Shown: positions 8,620-17,250 of the stretch, piece after piece
Numbering within the stretch: the stretch's first letter is position 1
How the letters are laid out: each line of letters starts with the position of its first letter
NCBI RefSeq assembly: GCF_001044395.1
Contig: NZ_JANU01000068.1
Coordinates: 1 to 64,000, forward strand
Reading direction: 5' to 3'
DNA length: 64,000 bases
Source of the DNA: Caenimonas sp. SL110
Lineage (GTDB): Bacteria > Pseudomonadota > Gammaproteobacteria > Burkholderiales > Burkholderiaceae_C
Made by a program: the position numbers and the translations under genes
Notes under the pieces: generated by a model
Told to the model about the DNA's origin: nothing
The model's input: only the letters and a program-made list of their open reading frames with translations
Databases searched by the model: none

Positions 8620-9441
8620 ATGACCATGTCCCAGGCTGTCGATATCGAGCTTCGGCTCCTGATCGAGGCGATCTTCCTGCGCTACAGCCACGACTTTCGT
8701 GACTACTCGGTCGCGTCGCTCAAGCGCCGTGTGCTGCATGCGCAAACGCAGCTGGACTACCCGTCCATCTCCAGCATGCAGGAGCGAATCCTGCGCGATG
8801 CGGATGCGTTCGGCCAGCTCATGCAGTACCTCACCGTGCCCGTCAGCGACATGTTTCGCGACCCCGCGTACTTTCTGGCGCTGCGCCGCATCGTCGTGCC
8901 CGTGCTGCGCACCTATCCTTCCATCAAGGTCTGGGTGGCCGGCTGCAGCACCGGCGAAGAGGTTTATTCGCTGGCGATCCTGCTGCGCGAAGAGGGCCTG
9001 CTCGACCGCACCATCCTGTACGCCACCGACATCAATCCCGTCTCGCTCGACAGCGCGCGCCACGGCGTGCTGCCGCTGGAGCGCGTGAGCAACTACACCG
9101 CCAACTACCAAAAGGGCGGCGGCCTGCGCAGTTTTTCGGACTACTACACGGCGGCCTATGGCGGTGCGCTCTTTGACAAGTCCCTGCGCGACAACATCAC
9201 CTTCGCCGATCACAGCCTGGCGACGGACAGCGTCTTTTCCGAGACGCAATTCATCTCGTGCCGCAACGTGCTGATCTACTTCAACCGCAAACTGCAGGAT
9301 CGCGCGCTGGGCCTTTTCCACGAGTCGCTCAGCCATCGCGGGTTTCTGGGGCTGGGCTCCAAGGAGACGCTCGACTTCTCGATGTGGCGCAACAAGTTCG
9401 AGCCCGCCTCCAAGCCCGATCGCATCTACCGCAAGCTATGA
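8620..9441 (+). CDS. CheR-type protein-glutamate O-methyltransferase
   Basis: A 273-residue CheR homologue that would transfer methyl groups from S-adenosylmethionine to glutamates of a receptor-like protein. The N-terminal helical CheR domain (about 1-80, with FRDYSVASLKRRV and FRDPAYF) precedes the SAM-binding motif VWVAGCSTGEEVYS (about 105-118), then YATDIN and the QFISCRNVLIYF block. It has no TPR or chemoreceptor-tethering pentapeptide extension. It lies between a hybrid kinase and cheB, and its stop overlaps the cheB start in ATGA. No methyl-accepting protein gene is present in the window, so its target may be the neighbouring kinases or a distant receptor; that is inference. Confidence 0.9.
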   Translation: MTMSQAVDIELRLLIEAIFLRYSHDFRDYSVASLKRRVLHAQTQLDYPSISSMQERILRDADAFGQLMQYLTVPVSDMFRDPAYFLALRRIVVPVLRTYPSIKVWVAGCSTGEEVYSLAILLREEGLLDRTILYATDINPVSLDSARHGVLPLERVSNYTANYQKGGGLRSFSDYYTAAYGGALFDKSLRDNITFADHSLATDSVFSETQFISCRNVLIYFNRKLQDRALGLFHESLSHRGFLGLGSKETLDFSMWRNKFEPASKPDRIYRKL

Positions 9442-10070
9442 GACCCGCTACTGCTCCCGCCAGCGGCGCGGCTCGCACCGCCATTCCAGCCGGCTTCCGG
9501 CGACCGGTGCGGCTGGTCGCGATCGGCGCGTCGGCTGGCGGCGTCGAGGCGCTGCTCACGCTGCTGTCGGGCTTGCCGCGAGGCTACGGCGTGAGCGTGG
9601 CCGTGGTGCTGCACCTGCGCGAGGAGCGCGACAGCCTGCTGGCGAATCTTTTTTCCGCCCGCTGCGCCATCCCGGTGTCCGAGGCTTTCGACAAGCAACC
9701 GGTCGAACCCGGCGTGATCTACTTCGCGCCGCCGGGCTATCACCTGCTGCTCGAATCGGACTGCAGCTTCTCGCTCAGCTGCGACGCACCCGAACGCTTC
9801 AGCCGTCCTTCAATCGATGTGTTCTTCGCGTCCGCAGCCGACGCCCTGGGGCCTGACCTGGCCTGCGTGCTGCTCACAGGCGCCAACGACGACGGCTCTC
9901 GCGCATTGGCGTACGCTGGCGGGCTGGGCGCACTCACCGTCGTGCAAGACCCTGCGCAGGCCCAAAATAGCGACATGCCAGCGGCGGCCATTGCGCGCCG
10001 CGCCCCCGATTTCATCCTGCCCCTGGAAGGAATACGCGACCTGATGACTCACCTGGAACCCACGCCATGA
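9438..10070 (+). CDS. CheB-type methylesterase domain protein without receiver
   Basis: A 210-residue protein consisting only of the CheB methylesterase/deamidase domain; the N-terminal receiver of classical CheB is absent. The catalytic triad is visible: Ser32 in GASAGGVEA, His59 in VVLHL, and Asp151/Asp152 in LLTGANDDGS. The start is set at the ATG of the ATGA that overlaps the cheR stop, because the domain begins directly after it and an upstream frame would run inside cheR. Translational coupling with cheR and with the following receiver-kinase (again ATGA) is likely. Control by a separate receiver of the same operon, rather than by a built-in one, is a reasonable inference. Confidence 0.88.
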   Translation: MRPATAPASGAARTAIPAGFRRPVRLVAIGASAGGVEALLTLLSGLPRGYGVSVAVVLHLREERDSLLANLFSARCAIPVSEAFDKQPVEPGVIYFAPPGYHLLLESDCSFSLSCDAPERFSRPSIDVFFASAADALGPDLACVLLTGANDDGSRALAYAGGLGALTVVQDPAQAQNSDMPAAAIARRAPDFILPLEGIRDLMTHLEPTP

Positions 10071-11212
10071 ACCCCGTCAAGCTGCTGATCGTCGATGACC
10101 TGCGCGAAAACCTGGTCGCGCTCGAAGCCCTGATCCGCCAGGAAGATCGCCAGATCTACAAGGCCTTCTCTGGAGATGAGGCGCTCGCCCTCCTGCTAGA
10201 ACACGACTTTGCCCTCGCCATCCTGGACGTGCAGATGCCCGGCATGAACGGGCTCGACCTCGCGGCGATGATGCGCGGCACCGAAAAGACCCGGCGCATC
10301 CCGATCGTGTTCGTGAGCGCGGGCGCGCAGGAGCTCAACTACGCCTTCAAGGGGTACGAGACCGGCGCGGTCGATTTTCTCTACAAGCCGCTCGATCCAC
10401 ATGCGGTGCGAAGCAAGGTCAATGTCTTTGTCGAGATCTACCGCCAGCGCCAGCAACAGGAAATGCTGCTGGCCGAACTGCGCGATACGCAGGCCGAGTT
10501 GCAGCGCTCCATCGAGATGCGCGACGACTTTGTCTCCATGGTGTCGCACGAGCTGCGCACGCCGCTCAACACGCTCTACCTGCAAACACAACTGCGAAGG
10601 CGCATGGCCAGCGGCGTGACCCTGACGCCCGCACAGATGACCGCGATGGTCGAGCGCGACGAGCAGCAGATCAGGAACATGGTGCGGCTGATCGACGACA
10701 TGCTGGATGTATCGCGCCTGCGCAAGGGCACGCTCGCGATCCAGCCTGCGGCGGCGGATCTGGCGGTGCTGGTCAAGCGGGTCATCGAAAGCTACGCGGA
10801 CCAGGGCGCCAACGTCGGATGCCCGATGGAATACAGCGGGCCGGACACCTTGCCCGGCATCTGGGACGAATTCCGGATCGAACAGGTGGTCGCCAACCTG
10901 CTGACCAATGCGATCCGCTATGGCGGAGGCAAGCCCGTCAAGGTGACGGTCGAGGCGTCGGGCCAGGAAGCCACGGTGTCGGTGCGCGACCAGGGCATCG
11001 GCATTGCGCCGCAGGACCAGGCGCGCATCTTCGAGCAGTTCGAGCGAGCCGTCGGCAAACAGGTCGCGCCGGGCCTGGGCCTGGGCCTGTTCATCACCCG
11101 GCAAATCGTCGAAGCGCACGGCGGAACCATCAGCGTGGAAAGCTCTGCCGGCGAAGGCTCGACCTTCATCGTGCGATTGCCCCGCCGCACGCCCTCGGCT
11201 CCCCTGTCATGA
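10067..11212 (+). CDS. Receiver-histidine kinase fusion
   Basis: A 381-residue soluble protein with a receiver domain at residues 1-120 (phospho-acceptor Asp54 in AILDVQMPG, Lys107 in FLYKPLD), a short coiled linker (125-150), HisKA with His161 in SHELRTPLN, and a HATPase domain with the N-box NLLTNAIRY (about 274-282) and GLGLGLF. There is no transmembrane segment, so it probably receives phosphate from the upstream hybrid kinase and passes it on. It starts in an ATGA overlap with cheB. The operon ends here; 30 bp later comes prfB. Confidence 0.88.
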   Translation: MNPVKLLIVDDLRENLVALEALIRQEDRQIYKAFSGDEALALLLEHDFALAILDVQMPGMNGLDLAAMMRGTEKTRRIPIVFVSAGAQELNYAFKGYETGAVDFLYKPLDPHAVRSKVNVFVEIYRQRQQQEMLLAELRDTQAELQRSIEMRDDFVSMVSHELRTPLNTLYLQTQLRRRMASGVTLTPAQMTAMVERDEQQIRNMVRLIDDMLDVSRLRKGTLAIQPAAADLAVLVKRVIESYADQGANVGCPMEYSGPDTLPGIWDEFRIEQVVANLLTNAIRYGGGKPVKVTVEASGQEATVSVRDQGIGIAPQDQARIFEQFERAVGKQVAPGLGLGLFITRQIVEAHGGTISVESSAGEGSTFIVRLPRRTPSAPLS

Positions 11213-11242
11213 CACAATCCGGGATTAACCCGGAAGACGATC

Positions 11243-12347
11243 ATGGAAGCAGAACAAATCAACGCCATCGGCGCCCAACTCTCCGACCTTTCCTCGCGCA
11301 CGCAAGAGCTTCGGGGGTATCTTTGACTTCGATGCCAAATCGGAACGACTGAGAACCGTCAACGCATCGCTCGAAGACCCGCAGGTCTGGAACGACCCCA
11401 AGAAAGCCCAGGAACTGGGCCGCGAAAAAAAGCAGCTCGACAGCACGGTCGTCACGCTCTCGACCCTCACCAGCGAACTGTCGGACAACCTCGAGTTGTT
11501 CGAGATGAGCAAGGAAGAAGGCGACGAGGCGGGCCTTGCAACCATCGCAGCTGAAGCCGCCAAGCTGGCCAAGCTGGTGGAGGAACTCGAGTTCCGCCGC
11601 ATGTTCAACAAGCCTGCCGACCCGCTCAATGCCTTCCTGGACATCCAGGCCGGCGCGGGCGGCACCGAAGCGTGCGACTGGGCCAGCATGCTGCTGCGCC
11701 AGTACCTCAAGTACGCCGAGCGCAAGGGCTTCAAGAGCATCGTCGAAGACGAAACACCCGGCGATACGGCAGGCATCAAGAGTGCGACGATCAAGCTCGA
11801 AGGCGAATACGCCTACGGCCTGCTGCGCACGGAAACCGGTGTTCACCGCCTGGTGCGCAAATCGCCGTTCGACTCATCGGGTGGACGCCACACGAGTTTT
11901 GCGAGCGTGTTTGTCTATCCCGAGATCGACGACTCGATCGAGATCGACATCAACCCGGCCGATGTGCGGGTGGACACCTACCGTGCCAGCGGCGCGGGCG
12001 GCCAGCACATCAACAAGACCGATTCCGCCGTACGCCTGACACACTTGCCCACGAACATCGTCGTGCAATGCCAGGACAGCCGCAGCCAGCACAGCAACCG
12101 CGACGTCGCGTGGAAGCGCCTGCGCTCGCGCCTGTACGACCACGAGATGCGCAAGCGCCAGGAAGAGCAGCAAAAGCTCGAGGACACCAAGACCGATGTG
12201 GGCTGGGGTCACCAGATTCGCAGCTATGTCCTGGACAACAGCCGCATCAAGGACCTGCGCACGGGCGTGGAGATTTCCGCGACCCAGAAAGTGCTGGACG
12301 GCGACCTGGATGCGTTCATCGAGGCAAGCCTGAAGCAGGGCGTATGA
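11243..12347 (+). CDS. prfB: Peptide chain release factor 2, with programmed +1 frameshift
   Basis: The 367-residue RF2 is encoded in two frames: codons 1-27 from ATG 11243 to the in-frame TGA at 11324-11326, then the +1 frame from 11325 to the stop at 12347. RF2 recognises UGA and UAA in the ribosome and triggers release of the finished protein. The stop-recognition tripeptide Ser207-Pro-Phe209 and the catalytic Gly252-Gly253-Gln254 loop ([11 protein letters not shown]) are both present, at nearly the same positions as in E. coli. A GGAAGA ribosome binding site precedes ATG by about 5 nt and overlaps a small inverted repeat (11218-11234). The usual partner lysS is not directly downstream; a HAD gene follows. 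Confidence 0.96.
11312..11327 (+). promoter_or_regulatory. prfB: prfB autoregulatory +1 recoding site
   Basis: The sequence CGGGGGTATCTTTGAC contains the slippery CUU codon (11321-11323), the UGA stop (11324-11326) followed by C, and an internal Shine-Dalgarno-like GGGGG three nucleotides upstream of CUU. Apart from the first base it matches the well-known E. coli prfB shift site. When RF2 is scarce the ribosome slips +1 past the UGA, so RF2 limits its own synthesis. Confidence 0.96.
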
Positions 12348-12361
12348 GGAGTCAGGCGGTC

Positions 12362-12436
12362 ATTGCGGGCTCGACCCGCAATCCATGTCTTCGGCAGCCG
12401 TCGCCGCTGCGCGGCATGACAGCCCCGGGGGCGGGG
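12362..12436. repeat. REPIN-like element, second hairpin deleted
   Basis: A perfect palindrome ATTGCGGG-CTCGA-CCCGCAAT (12362-12382) is followed by ATCCATG, about 30 bp of spacer (CCGTCGCCGCTGCGCGG) and then the tail ATGACAGCC. Compared with the intact doublet at 61764-61838, which has nearly the same spacer, the second hairpin is missing. The element fills the 91-bp gap between prfB and the HAD gene and reaches to the HAD start codon. Confidence 0.8.
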
Positions 12437-12438
12437 AC

Positions 12439-13104
12439 GTGAGAACCTCCGCGTTGATCTTCGACATGGACGGCACCATGATCGACTCGATGCCGTGGCA
12501 TGCGAGAAGCTGGGTCGAGTTCACGCGCAGGCATGGCGTGGATATCAACGCCGCCGAGCTGATGCGCCGCACCACCGGCCGCACCGGCATCGAATGCATG
12601 ACCGACGTGTTCGGGCGTGAAATGGAAACCGAAGAGGCGCTCGCCCTCATCAGCGAGAAAGAAGCGATCTACCGCGACCTGTTCACGCCGGTGTTTCGCG
12701 AGGTGAGTGGCTTCAAGGCGTTTTCCTCCGACGCTCGCAACCGCGGCCTCAAGGTCGGCGTCGGTACCGCCGGCGACAGGCACAACATCGCATTCGCTTT
12801 CGGGCATCTCGCGATGCCGGTTCCGCCCCACGCCGTTGTCGGTGGCGACGAGGGCTTGCCCGGCAAACCACAGCCCGATATTTTTCTGGAAGCCGCACGC
12901 CGCATGGACGTGCCGGCGCATGAGTGCATCGTTTTCGAGGATGCACCGTTCGGCATCGAAGCAGCGCGGCGCGCAGGCATGCGCGCGGTGGCGATCTGCT
13001 CCAGCCACCAGGCCAGCGAACTGGCAGGACCCCATGTAGTGGCGCAGGTGCGCGACTATGACGAGTTAATGAAGACGAACTTTCTGGAGAGCCTTTATGC
13101 GTGA
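12439..13104 (+). CDS. HAD-superfamily phosphatase, beta-phosphoglucomutase-like
   Basis: A 221-residue HAD hydrolase. Motif I is FDMDGT with nucleophile Asp9 and acid/base Asp11, motif II is the threonine in VGTAGDR, and motif III/IV is KPQPDIFLEAA and VFEDAPFGIEAA. The helical cap between residues 15 and 90 marks subclass IA, which includes sugar-phosphate phosphatases and beta-phosphoglucomutases. The GTG at 12439 is preferred because an upstream in-frame ATG would translate the REP-like repeat. The gene overlaps the pepN start by 8 bp, suggesting coupled translation. Substrate unknown. Confidence 0.85.
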   Translation: MRTSALIFDMDGTMIDSMPWHARSWVEFTRRHGVDINAAELMRRTTGRTGIECMTDVFGREMETEEALALISEKEAIYRDLFTPVFREVSGFKAFSSDARNRGLKVGVGTAGDRHNIAFAFGHLAMPVPPHAVVGGDEGLPGKPQPDIFLEAARRMDVPAHECIVFEDAPFGIEAARRAGMRAVAICSSHQASELAGPHVVAQVRDYDELMKTNFLESLYA

Positions 13105-15751
13105 AGGACATGGCAACGTGATTTACCGTTCCGACTACCAGGAGCCGGCGTTCTGGATCGACAGCGTCGACCTGTGCTTCGACCTCGACCCGCAAAAGAC
13201 GCGGGTGCTCAACCGGATGAAGGTCCGGCGCAATCCCAACGTGCCGCCACAGGCCCTGCGCCTGGACGGCGAAGAGCTGAACCTGGCTCGCGTGATGGTC
13301 AACGGCCAGGGCATCTCGTTCAAGATCGACGGCAACGCGCTGGTCCTGGAGAACGTGCCTTCGGGCACCGAGGCCTTCGACCTGGAGATTTTCACGACCT
13401 GCTCGCCGGCAAAGAACACCAGCCTGTCGGGCATCTACACCAGCAACGATTCGTTCTTCACGCAGTGCGAAGCCGAGGGCTTCCGGCGCATCACCTACTT
13501 CCTGGATCGCCCCGACGTGATGGCGAGCTACACGGTGCTGATCCGCGCGGACAAGCGCAAGTACCCGGTGCTGCTGTCCAACGGCAACCTGGTCGAGCAA
13601 GGCGAGCTGGACGACGGCCGCCACTTCGCGCGCTGGGTCGATCCGTTCCGCAAGCCGAGCTACCTGTTTGCCCTGGTGGCCGGCCAGCTCGTCGCACGCG
13701 AACAGCGCATCACCTCGCGTGCGGGCAACGACCACCTGCTGCAGGTGTATGTACGCCCCGGCGACCTGGACAAGACCGAGCACGCGATGAATTCGCTGAT
13801 GGCTTCGGTGGCATGGGACGAAGCACGCTTTGGCCTGTCGCTGGACCTGGAGCGTTTCATGATCGTCGCCACCAGCGACTTCAACATGGGCGCGATGGAA
13901 AACAAGGGCCTGAACATCTTCAACACCAAGTACGTGCTGGCGAGCCAGGCGACTGCCACCGACACCGATTTCAACAACATCGAATCGGTGGTGGGCCACG
14001 AGTACTTCCACAACTGGACCGGCAACCGCATCACCTGCCGCGACTGGTTCCAGCTGTCGCTCAAAGAAGGCCTCACGGTTTTCCGCGACCAGGAATTCAG
14101 CATGGACCTGGCGGGCGAGGCATCGGCCCGCGCAGTCAAGCGCATCGAAGACGTTCGCGTGTTGCGCACAGCGCAGTTCCCGGAAGACGCGGGCCCGATG
14201 GCGCATCCGGTGCGGCCCGACCAGTATCTTGAAATCAACAATTTCTACACCGTCACGATCTACGAAAAGGGCGCCGAAGTCGTTCGCATGATGCAGACGC
14301 TGGTGGGGCGCGACGGGTTCCGCAAGGGGATGGACCTTTACTTCCAGCGCCATGACGGCAGCGCCGTGACCTGCGACGACTTCGCGCAGGCGATTGCCGA
14401 TGCCAACCCTGATTCAAAGCTCGCGCAGCTCTTGCCGCAATTCAAGCGCTGGTACAGCCAGGCCGGCACGCCGCGCGTGAAGGCCACCGCAAGCTTCGAT
14501 GCAGATGCCGGCATCTACAGCCTCACGCTCACGCAGAGCTGCCCCGCAACGCCGGGACAGGCAGAAAAAGAGCCCTTCGTCATTCCCGTTGGACTGGGCC
14601 TGTTGTCCGCCGATGGCAGCGAACTGACCCAGGGCATGCACGTGATGACGCAGGCCAGCGAGACCCTGACTTTCCCGGGCCTTCAAGGCGCGCCGGTGCC
14701 TTCCATCCTGCGCGGTTTCAGCGCACCCGTGGTGCTGGAGTTCGATTACACCGACCGGCAACTGCTCACCCTGCTCGCGCACGACACAGACCCGTTCAAC
14801 CGCTGGGAAGCGGGTCAGCGCCTGGCCCTGAACCGCGCACTCGCGTTCATCGCGCAGGATGGCCTCAACCCTTCTGACATTCGGCTGGATGCGCCGTACA
14901 TCGAAGCCATCCGCACCGTCCTGCGTCATCCCACGCTGGACGCCGCGTTCAAGGAACTGGCGCTGACCCTGCCTGCCGAAAGCTACATCGGCGAACAGCT
15001 CGATGTGGTCGATCCGCAGCGAATCCATGCGGTGCGCGAAGCCATGCGCGAACAGATCGCGCAGCAACTGCGCGCCGACTGGGAATGGGCGTTCGAGACG
15101 CACAAGGAAAACGGTGCGTACTCGCCCGATTCCGTTTCGTCGGGCCGTCGCGCCCTGGCCGGCATGGCGCTCAGCCAGTTGTGCCTGGCATCGCGCGCCA
15201 GTTCCGACCCCGTCTGGCCGGGCAAGGCGTTGCAGCGTTTCAAGGACGCCAGCAACATGACCGACCGCTTCAACGCCCTCGCCGCCCTGGTGACCAGCGG
15301 CCACGAGCTGGCCGCCCCTGCCCTGCAGCGCTTCCATGCGATGTTCAAGGATGAGGCGCTGGTGCTGGACAAGTGGTTCGCCTTGCAGGCGGGCGCTCCC
15401 GATCGCGGCGGCCATGTGCTGCCCATCGTCAGGCAGCTGATGTCGCATCCCGACTTCAGCATCCGCAACCCGAACCGCGCGCGCAGCGTGATCTTCAGCT
15501 ATTGCAGTGCGAACCCGGGCGGCTTCCACCGCGCGGATGCGGCAGGCTATGTGTTCTGGGCCGACAAGGTGATCGAGCTGGACAGCATCAATCCGCAAGT
15601 AGCTGCGCGGCTGGCACGTGCGCTGGATCGCTGGAAGAAGCTGGCCGAACCGCAGCGCAGTGCTGCCCGCGAGGCGATCGCACGCGTCGCCGCAAAGCCT
15701 GATCTGAGCAACGATGTGCGCGAGGTCGTCACGCGCGCGCTGAGCGACTGA
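13097..15751 (+). CDS. pepN: Aminopeptidase N (M1 family)
   Basis: An 884-residue zinc aminopeptidase that removes N-terminal residues from peptides in the cytoplasm. The exopeptidase motif GAMEN is at residues 265-269, and the zinc site is His301-Glu302-x-x-His305 with Glu324 in KEGLTVF. Length and C-terminal helical domain (DUF3458-like) match bacterial PepN of about 870-890 residues. No signal peptide is seen. Its ATG lies within the last codons of the HAD gene. A palindromic GC-rich repeat starts 11 bp after the stop and may end the transcript. Confidence 0.96.
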   Translation: MREGHGNVIYRSDYQEPAFWIDSVDLCFDLDPQKTRVLNRMKVRRNPNVPPQALRLDGEELNLARVMVNGQGISFKIDGNALVLENVPSGTEAFDLEIFTTCSPAKNTSLSGIYTSNDSFFTQCEAEGFRRITYFLDRPDVMASYTVLIRADKRKYPVLLSNGNLVEQGELDDGRHFARWVDPFRKPSYLFALVAGQLVAREQRITSRAGNDHLLQVYVRPGDLDKTEHAMNSLMASVAWDEARFGLSLDLERFMIVATSDFNMGAMENKGLNIFNTKYVLASQATATDTDFNNIESVVGHEYFHNWTGNRITCRDWFQLSLKEGLTVFRDQEFSMDLAGEASARAVKRIEDVRVLRTAQFPEDAGPMAHPVRPDQYLEINNFYTVTIYEKGAEVVRMMQTLVGRDGFRKGMDLYFQRHDGSAVTCDDFAQAIADANPDSKLAQLLPQFKRWYSQAGTPRVKATASFDADAGIYSLTLTQSCPATPGQAEKEPFVIPVGLGLLSADGSELTQGMHVMTQASETLTFPGLQGAPVPSILRGFSAPVVLEFDYTDRQLLTLLAHDTDPFNRWEAGQRLALNRALAFIAQDGLNPSDIRLDAPYIEAIRTVLRHPTLDAAFKELALTLPAESYIGEQLDVVDPQRIHAVREAMREQIAQQLRADWEWAFETHKENGAYSPDSVSSGRRALAGMALSQLCLASRASSDPVWPGKALQRFKDASNMTDRFNALAALVTSGHELAAPALQRFHAMFKDEALVLDKWFALQAGAPDRGGHVLPIVRQLMSHPDFSIRNPNRARSVIFSYCSANPGGFHRADAAGYVFWADKVIELDSINPQVAARLARALDRWKKLAEPQRSAAREAIARVAAKPDLSNDVREVVTRALSD

Positions 15752-15761
15752 ACATCCTGGA

Positions 15762-15855
15762 CCCCGGGTCAAGCCCGGGGTGACAGCCCTGGTGGCTGTT
15801 GCCAGGAGTGACAGCTGTAGTGGCTGTCATTGCGGACTTGATCCGCAATCCATGT
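15762..15855. repeat. REPIN-like doublet between pepN and the phosphofructokinase gene
   Basis: Two perfect hairpins in opposite orientation: CCCCGGG-TCAAG-CCCGGGG (15762-15780) followed by TGACAGCC, and, after about 48 bp containing further GGCTGT/ACAGC inverted repeats, GGCTGTC then ATTGCGGA-CTTGA-TCCGCAAT (15829-15849) and CCATG. The tails point towards each other, the reverse of the arrangement at 61764-61838. The first hairpin could also stop pepN transcripts. Confidence 0.8.
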
Positions 15856-15883
15856 CTTCAACCCGAAACTCGAAGGACAAACG

Positions 15884-17146
15884 ATGGCCACCAAAAAGAA
15901 GAACGCGTTCTACGCACAATCGGGCGGTGTCACCGCCGTCATCAACGCATCGGCCTGCGGCGTCATCCAGACGGCGCGCGCGCACGGCGGCAAGATCGGC
16001 AAGGTCTACGCGGGACGCAACGGCATCATCGGCGCGTTGACCGAAGACCTCATCGACACCAGCAAGGAGTCGGCCGCTGCCATCGAAGGCCTGCGTTCCA
16101 CGCCTTCAGGCGCATTCGGCTCCTGCCGCTTCAAGCTCAAATCGCTTGAAGCCAACAAGCGCGAATACGAACGCCTGATCGAGGTGTTCAAGGCGCACGA
16201 CATCGGCTACTTCTTCTACAACGGCGGCGGCGACTCGGCCGACACCTGTTACAAGGTCAGCCAGTTGTCCGAGTCCATGGGCTACCCGATCCAGGCGATC
16301 CACGTACCCAAGACGGTGGACAACGACCTGCCGATCACCGACTGCTGCCCCGGCTTCGGTTCGGTTGCAAAGTACGTGGCGGTGTCCGCGCTCGAAGCAT
16401 CGTTCGACGTGCGCTCGATGGCCAAGACATCGACCAAGGTGTTCGTGCTCGAAGTGATGGGCCGGCACGCAGGCTGGATCGCCGCTGCGGGCGGCCTGAT
16501 CGACAAGCAGGGCATACCGGTTGTCGTGCTGTTCCCCGAGATTGCGTTCGACAAGGCCAACTTCCTGGCGCGCGTGCAGGAGCTGGTGAAAAAGCATGGC
16601 TTCTGCACGGTGGTCGTCTCTGAAGGCTGCCACGATGCGGACGGCAAGTTCCTGGCTGAACAAGGCACGCGCGATGCATTCGGCCACGCGCAACTCGGCG
16701 GCGCAGCGCCCGTCGTTGCCAACATGATCAAGGAGGCGCACGGCTACAAGTTCCACTGGGCCGTTGCCGATTACCTGCAGCGCTCTGCGCGCCACATCGC
16801 ATCGAAGACCGATGTGAAGCAGGCTTATGAGTTGGGCAAGGCGGCAGTGCAACTGGCGCTCAAGGGCCACAACGCGGTGATGCCCACCATCGACCGCGTG
16901 AGCGACAAGCCCTACAAGTACAAGATCGGCATGGCGCCGCTGTCCAAGGTCGCGAACGTCGAGAAATTCATGCCGCGCGACTTCATCAGCGCCGATGGTT
17001 TCGGCATCACCGAAAAGTGCCGCAAGTACCTGATGCCGCTGATCCAGGGTGAGGACTACCCGCGCTACAAGGACGGGTTGCCGGTTTATGTGACGTTGAA
17101 GAACGTGGCGGTTGCCAAGAAGTTGCCACCGTTTGAATTGAAGTGA
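15884..17146 (+). CDS. 6-phosphofructokinase, probably pyrophosphate-dependent
   Basis: A 420-residue enzyme phosphorylating fructose 6-phosphate in glycolysis. The phosphoryl-donor loop reads GGGDS (114-118), the catalytic segment PKTVDND (142-148) carries Lys143, and MGRHAGW (192-198) binds the sugar phosphate. An Asp in place of the ATP-type Gly in the donor loop and a Lys in the PKTxD motif are the accepted signs of pyrophosphate as donor; the loop here (GGGDS) is one residue off the textbook GGDDS, so donor choice is probable, not certain. ATG 15884 directly follows the REPIN. Being reversible, the enzyme could also serve gluconeogenesis. Confidence 0.88.
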   Translation: MATKKKNAFYAQSGGVTAVINASACGVIQTARAHGGKIGKVYAGRNGIIGALTEDLIDTSKESAAAIEGLRSTPSGAFGSCRFKLKSLEANKREYERLIEVFKAHDIGYFFYNGGGDSADTCYKVSQLSESMGYPIQAIHVPKTVDNDLPITDCCPGFGSVAKYVAVSALEASFDVRSMAKTSTKVFVLEVMGRHAGWIAAAGGLIDKQGIPVVVLFPEIAFDKANFLARVQELVKKHGFCTVVVSEGCHDADGKFLAEQGTRDAFGHAQLGGAAPVVANMIKEAHGYKFHWAVADYLQRSARHIASKTDVKQAYELGKAAVQLALKGHNAVMPTIDRVSDKPYKYKIGMAPLSKVANVEKFMPRDFISADGFGITEKCRKYLMPLIQGEDYPRYKDGLPVYVTLKNVAVAKKLPPFELK

Positions 17147-17152
17147 ATCGTG

Positions 17153-17181
17153 TCCCCTCCCCCTCTGGGGTAGGGTGGGGG
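17153..17181. repeat. GC-rich dispersed repeat of the TPTLSQR type
   Basis: A CCCCTCCCCCTCTGGGG segment followed by TAGGGTGGGGGC lies 7 bp after the phosphofructokinase stop. Read on the minus strand it resembles the element inside oppF at 31968-32004 (CCCTCACCCCAACCCTCTCCC and AGAGGCAGAGGGAG). It is a partly palindromic intergenic repeat and may work as a terminator for the upstream gene. Confidence 0.5.
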
Positions 17182-17250
17182 CATGCAGTGGACGGCGTGC
17201 GTCGTTTGTACTAACATCACTGCCCATCGAACCACTGGCAGAGGTGCCCC

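Noticed and set aside
11243-11326. Apparent nonsense mutation near the start of prfB
   Set aside because: The TGA is part of the conserved +1 recoding site, so the gene is not broken.
12385-12438. Earlier ATG for the HAD gene
   Set aside because: Residues before the GTG at 12439 would be the translated tail of a REPIN-like repeat, and the HAD domain starts right after the GTG.
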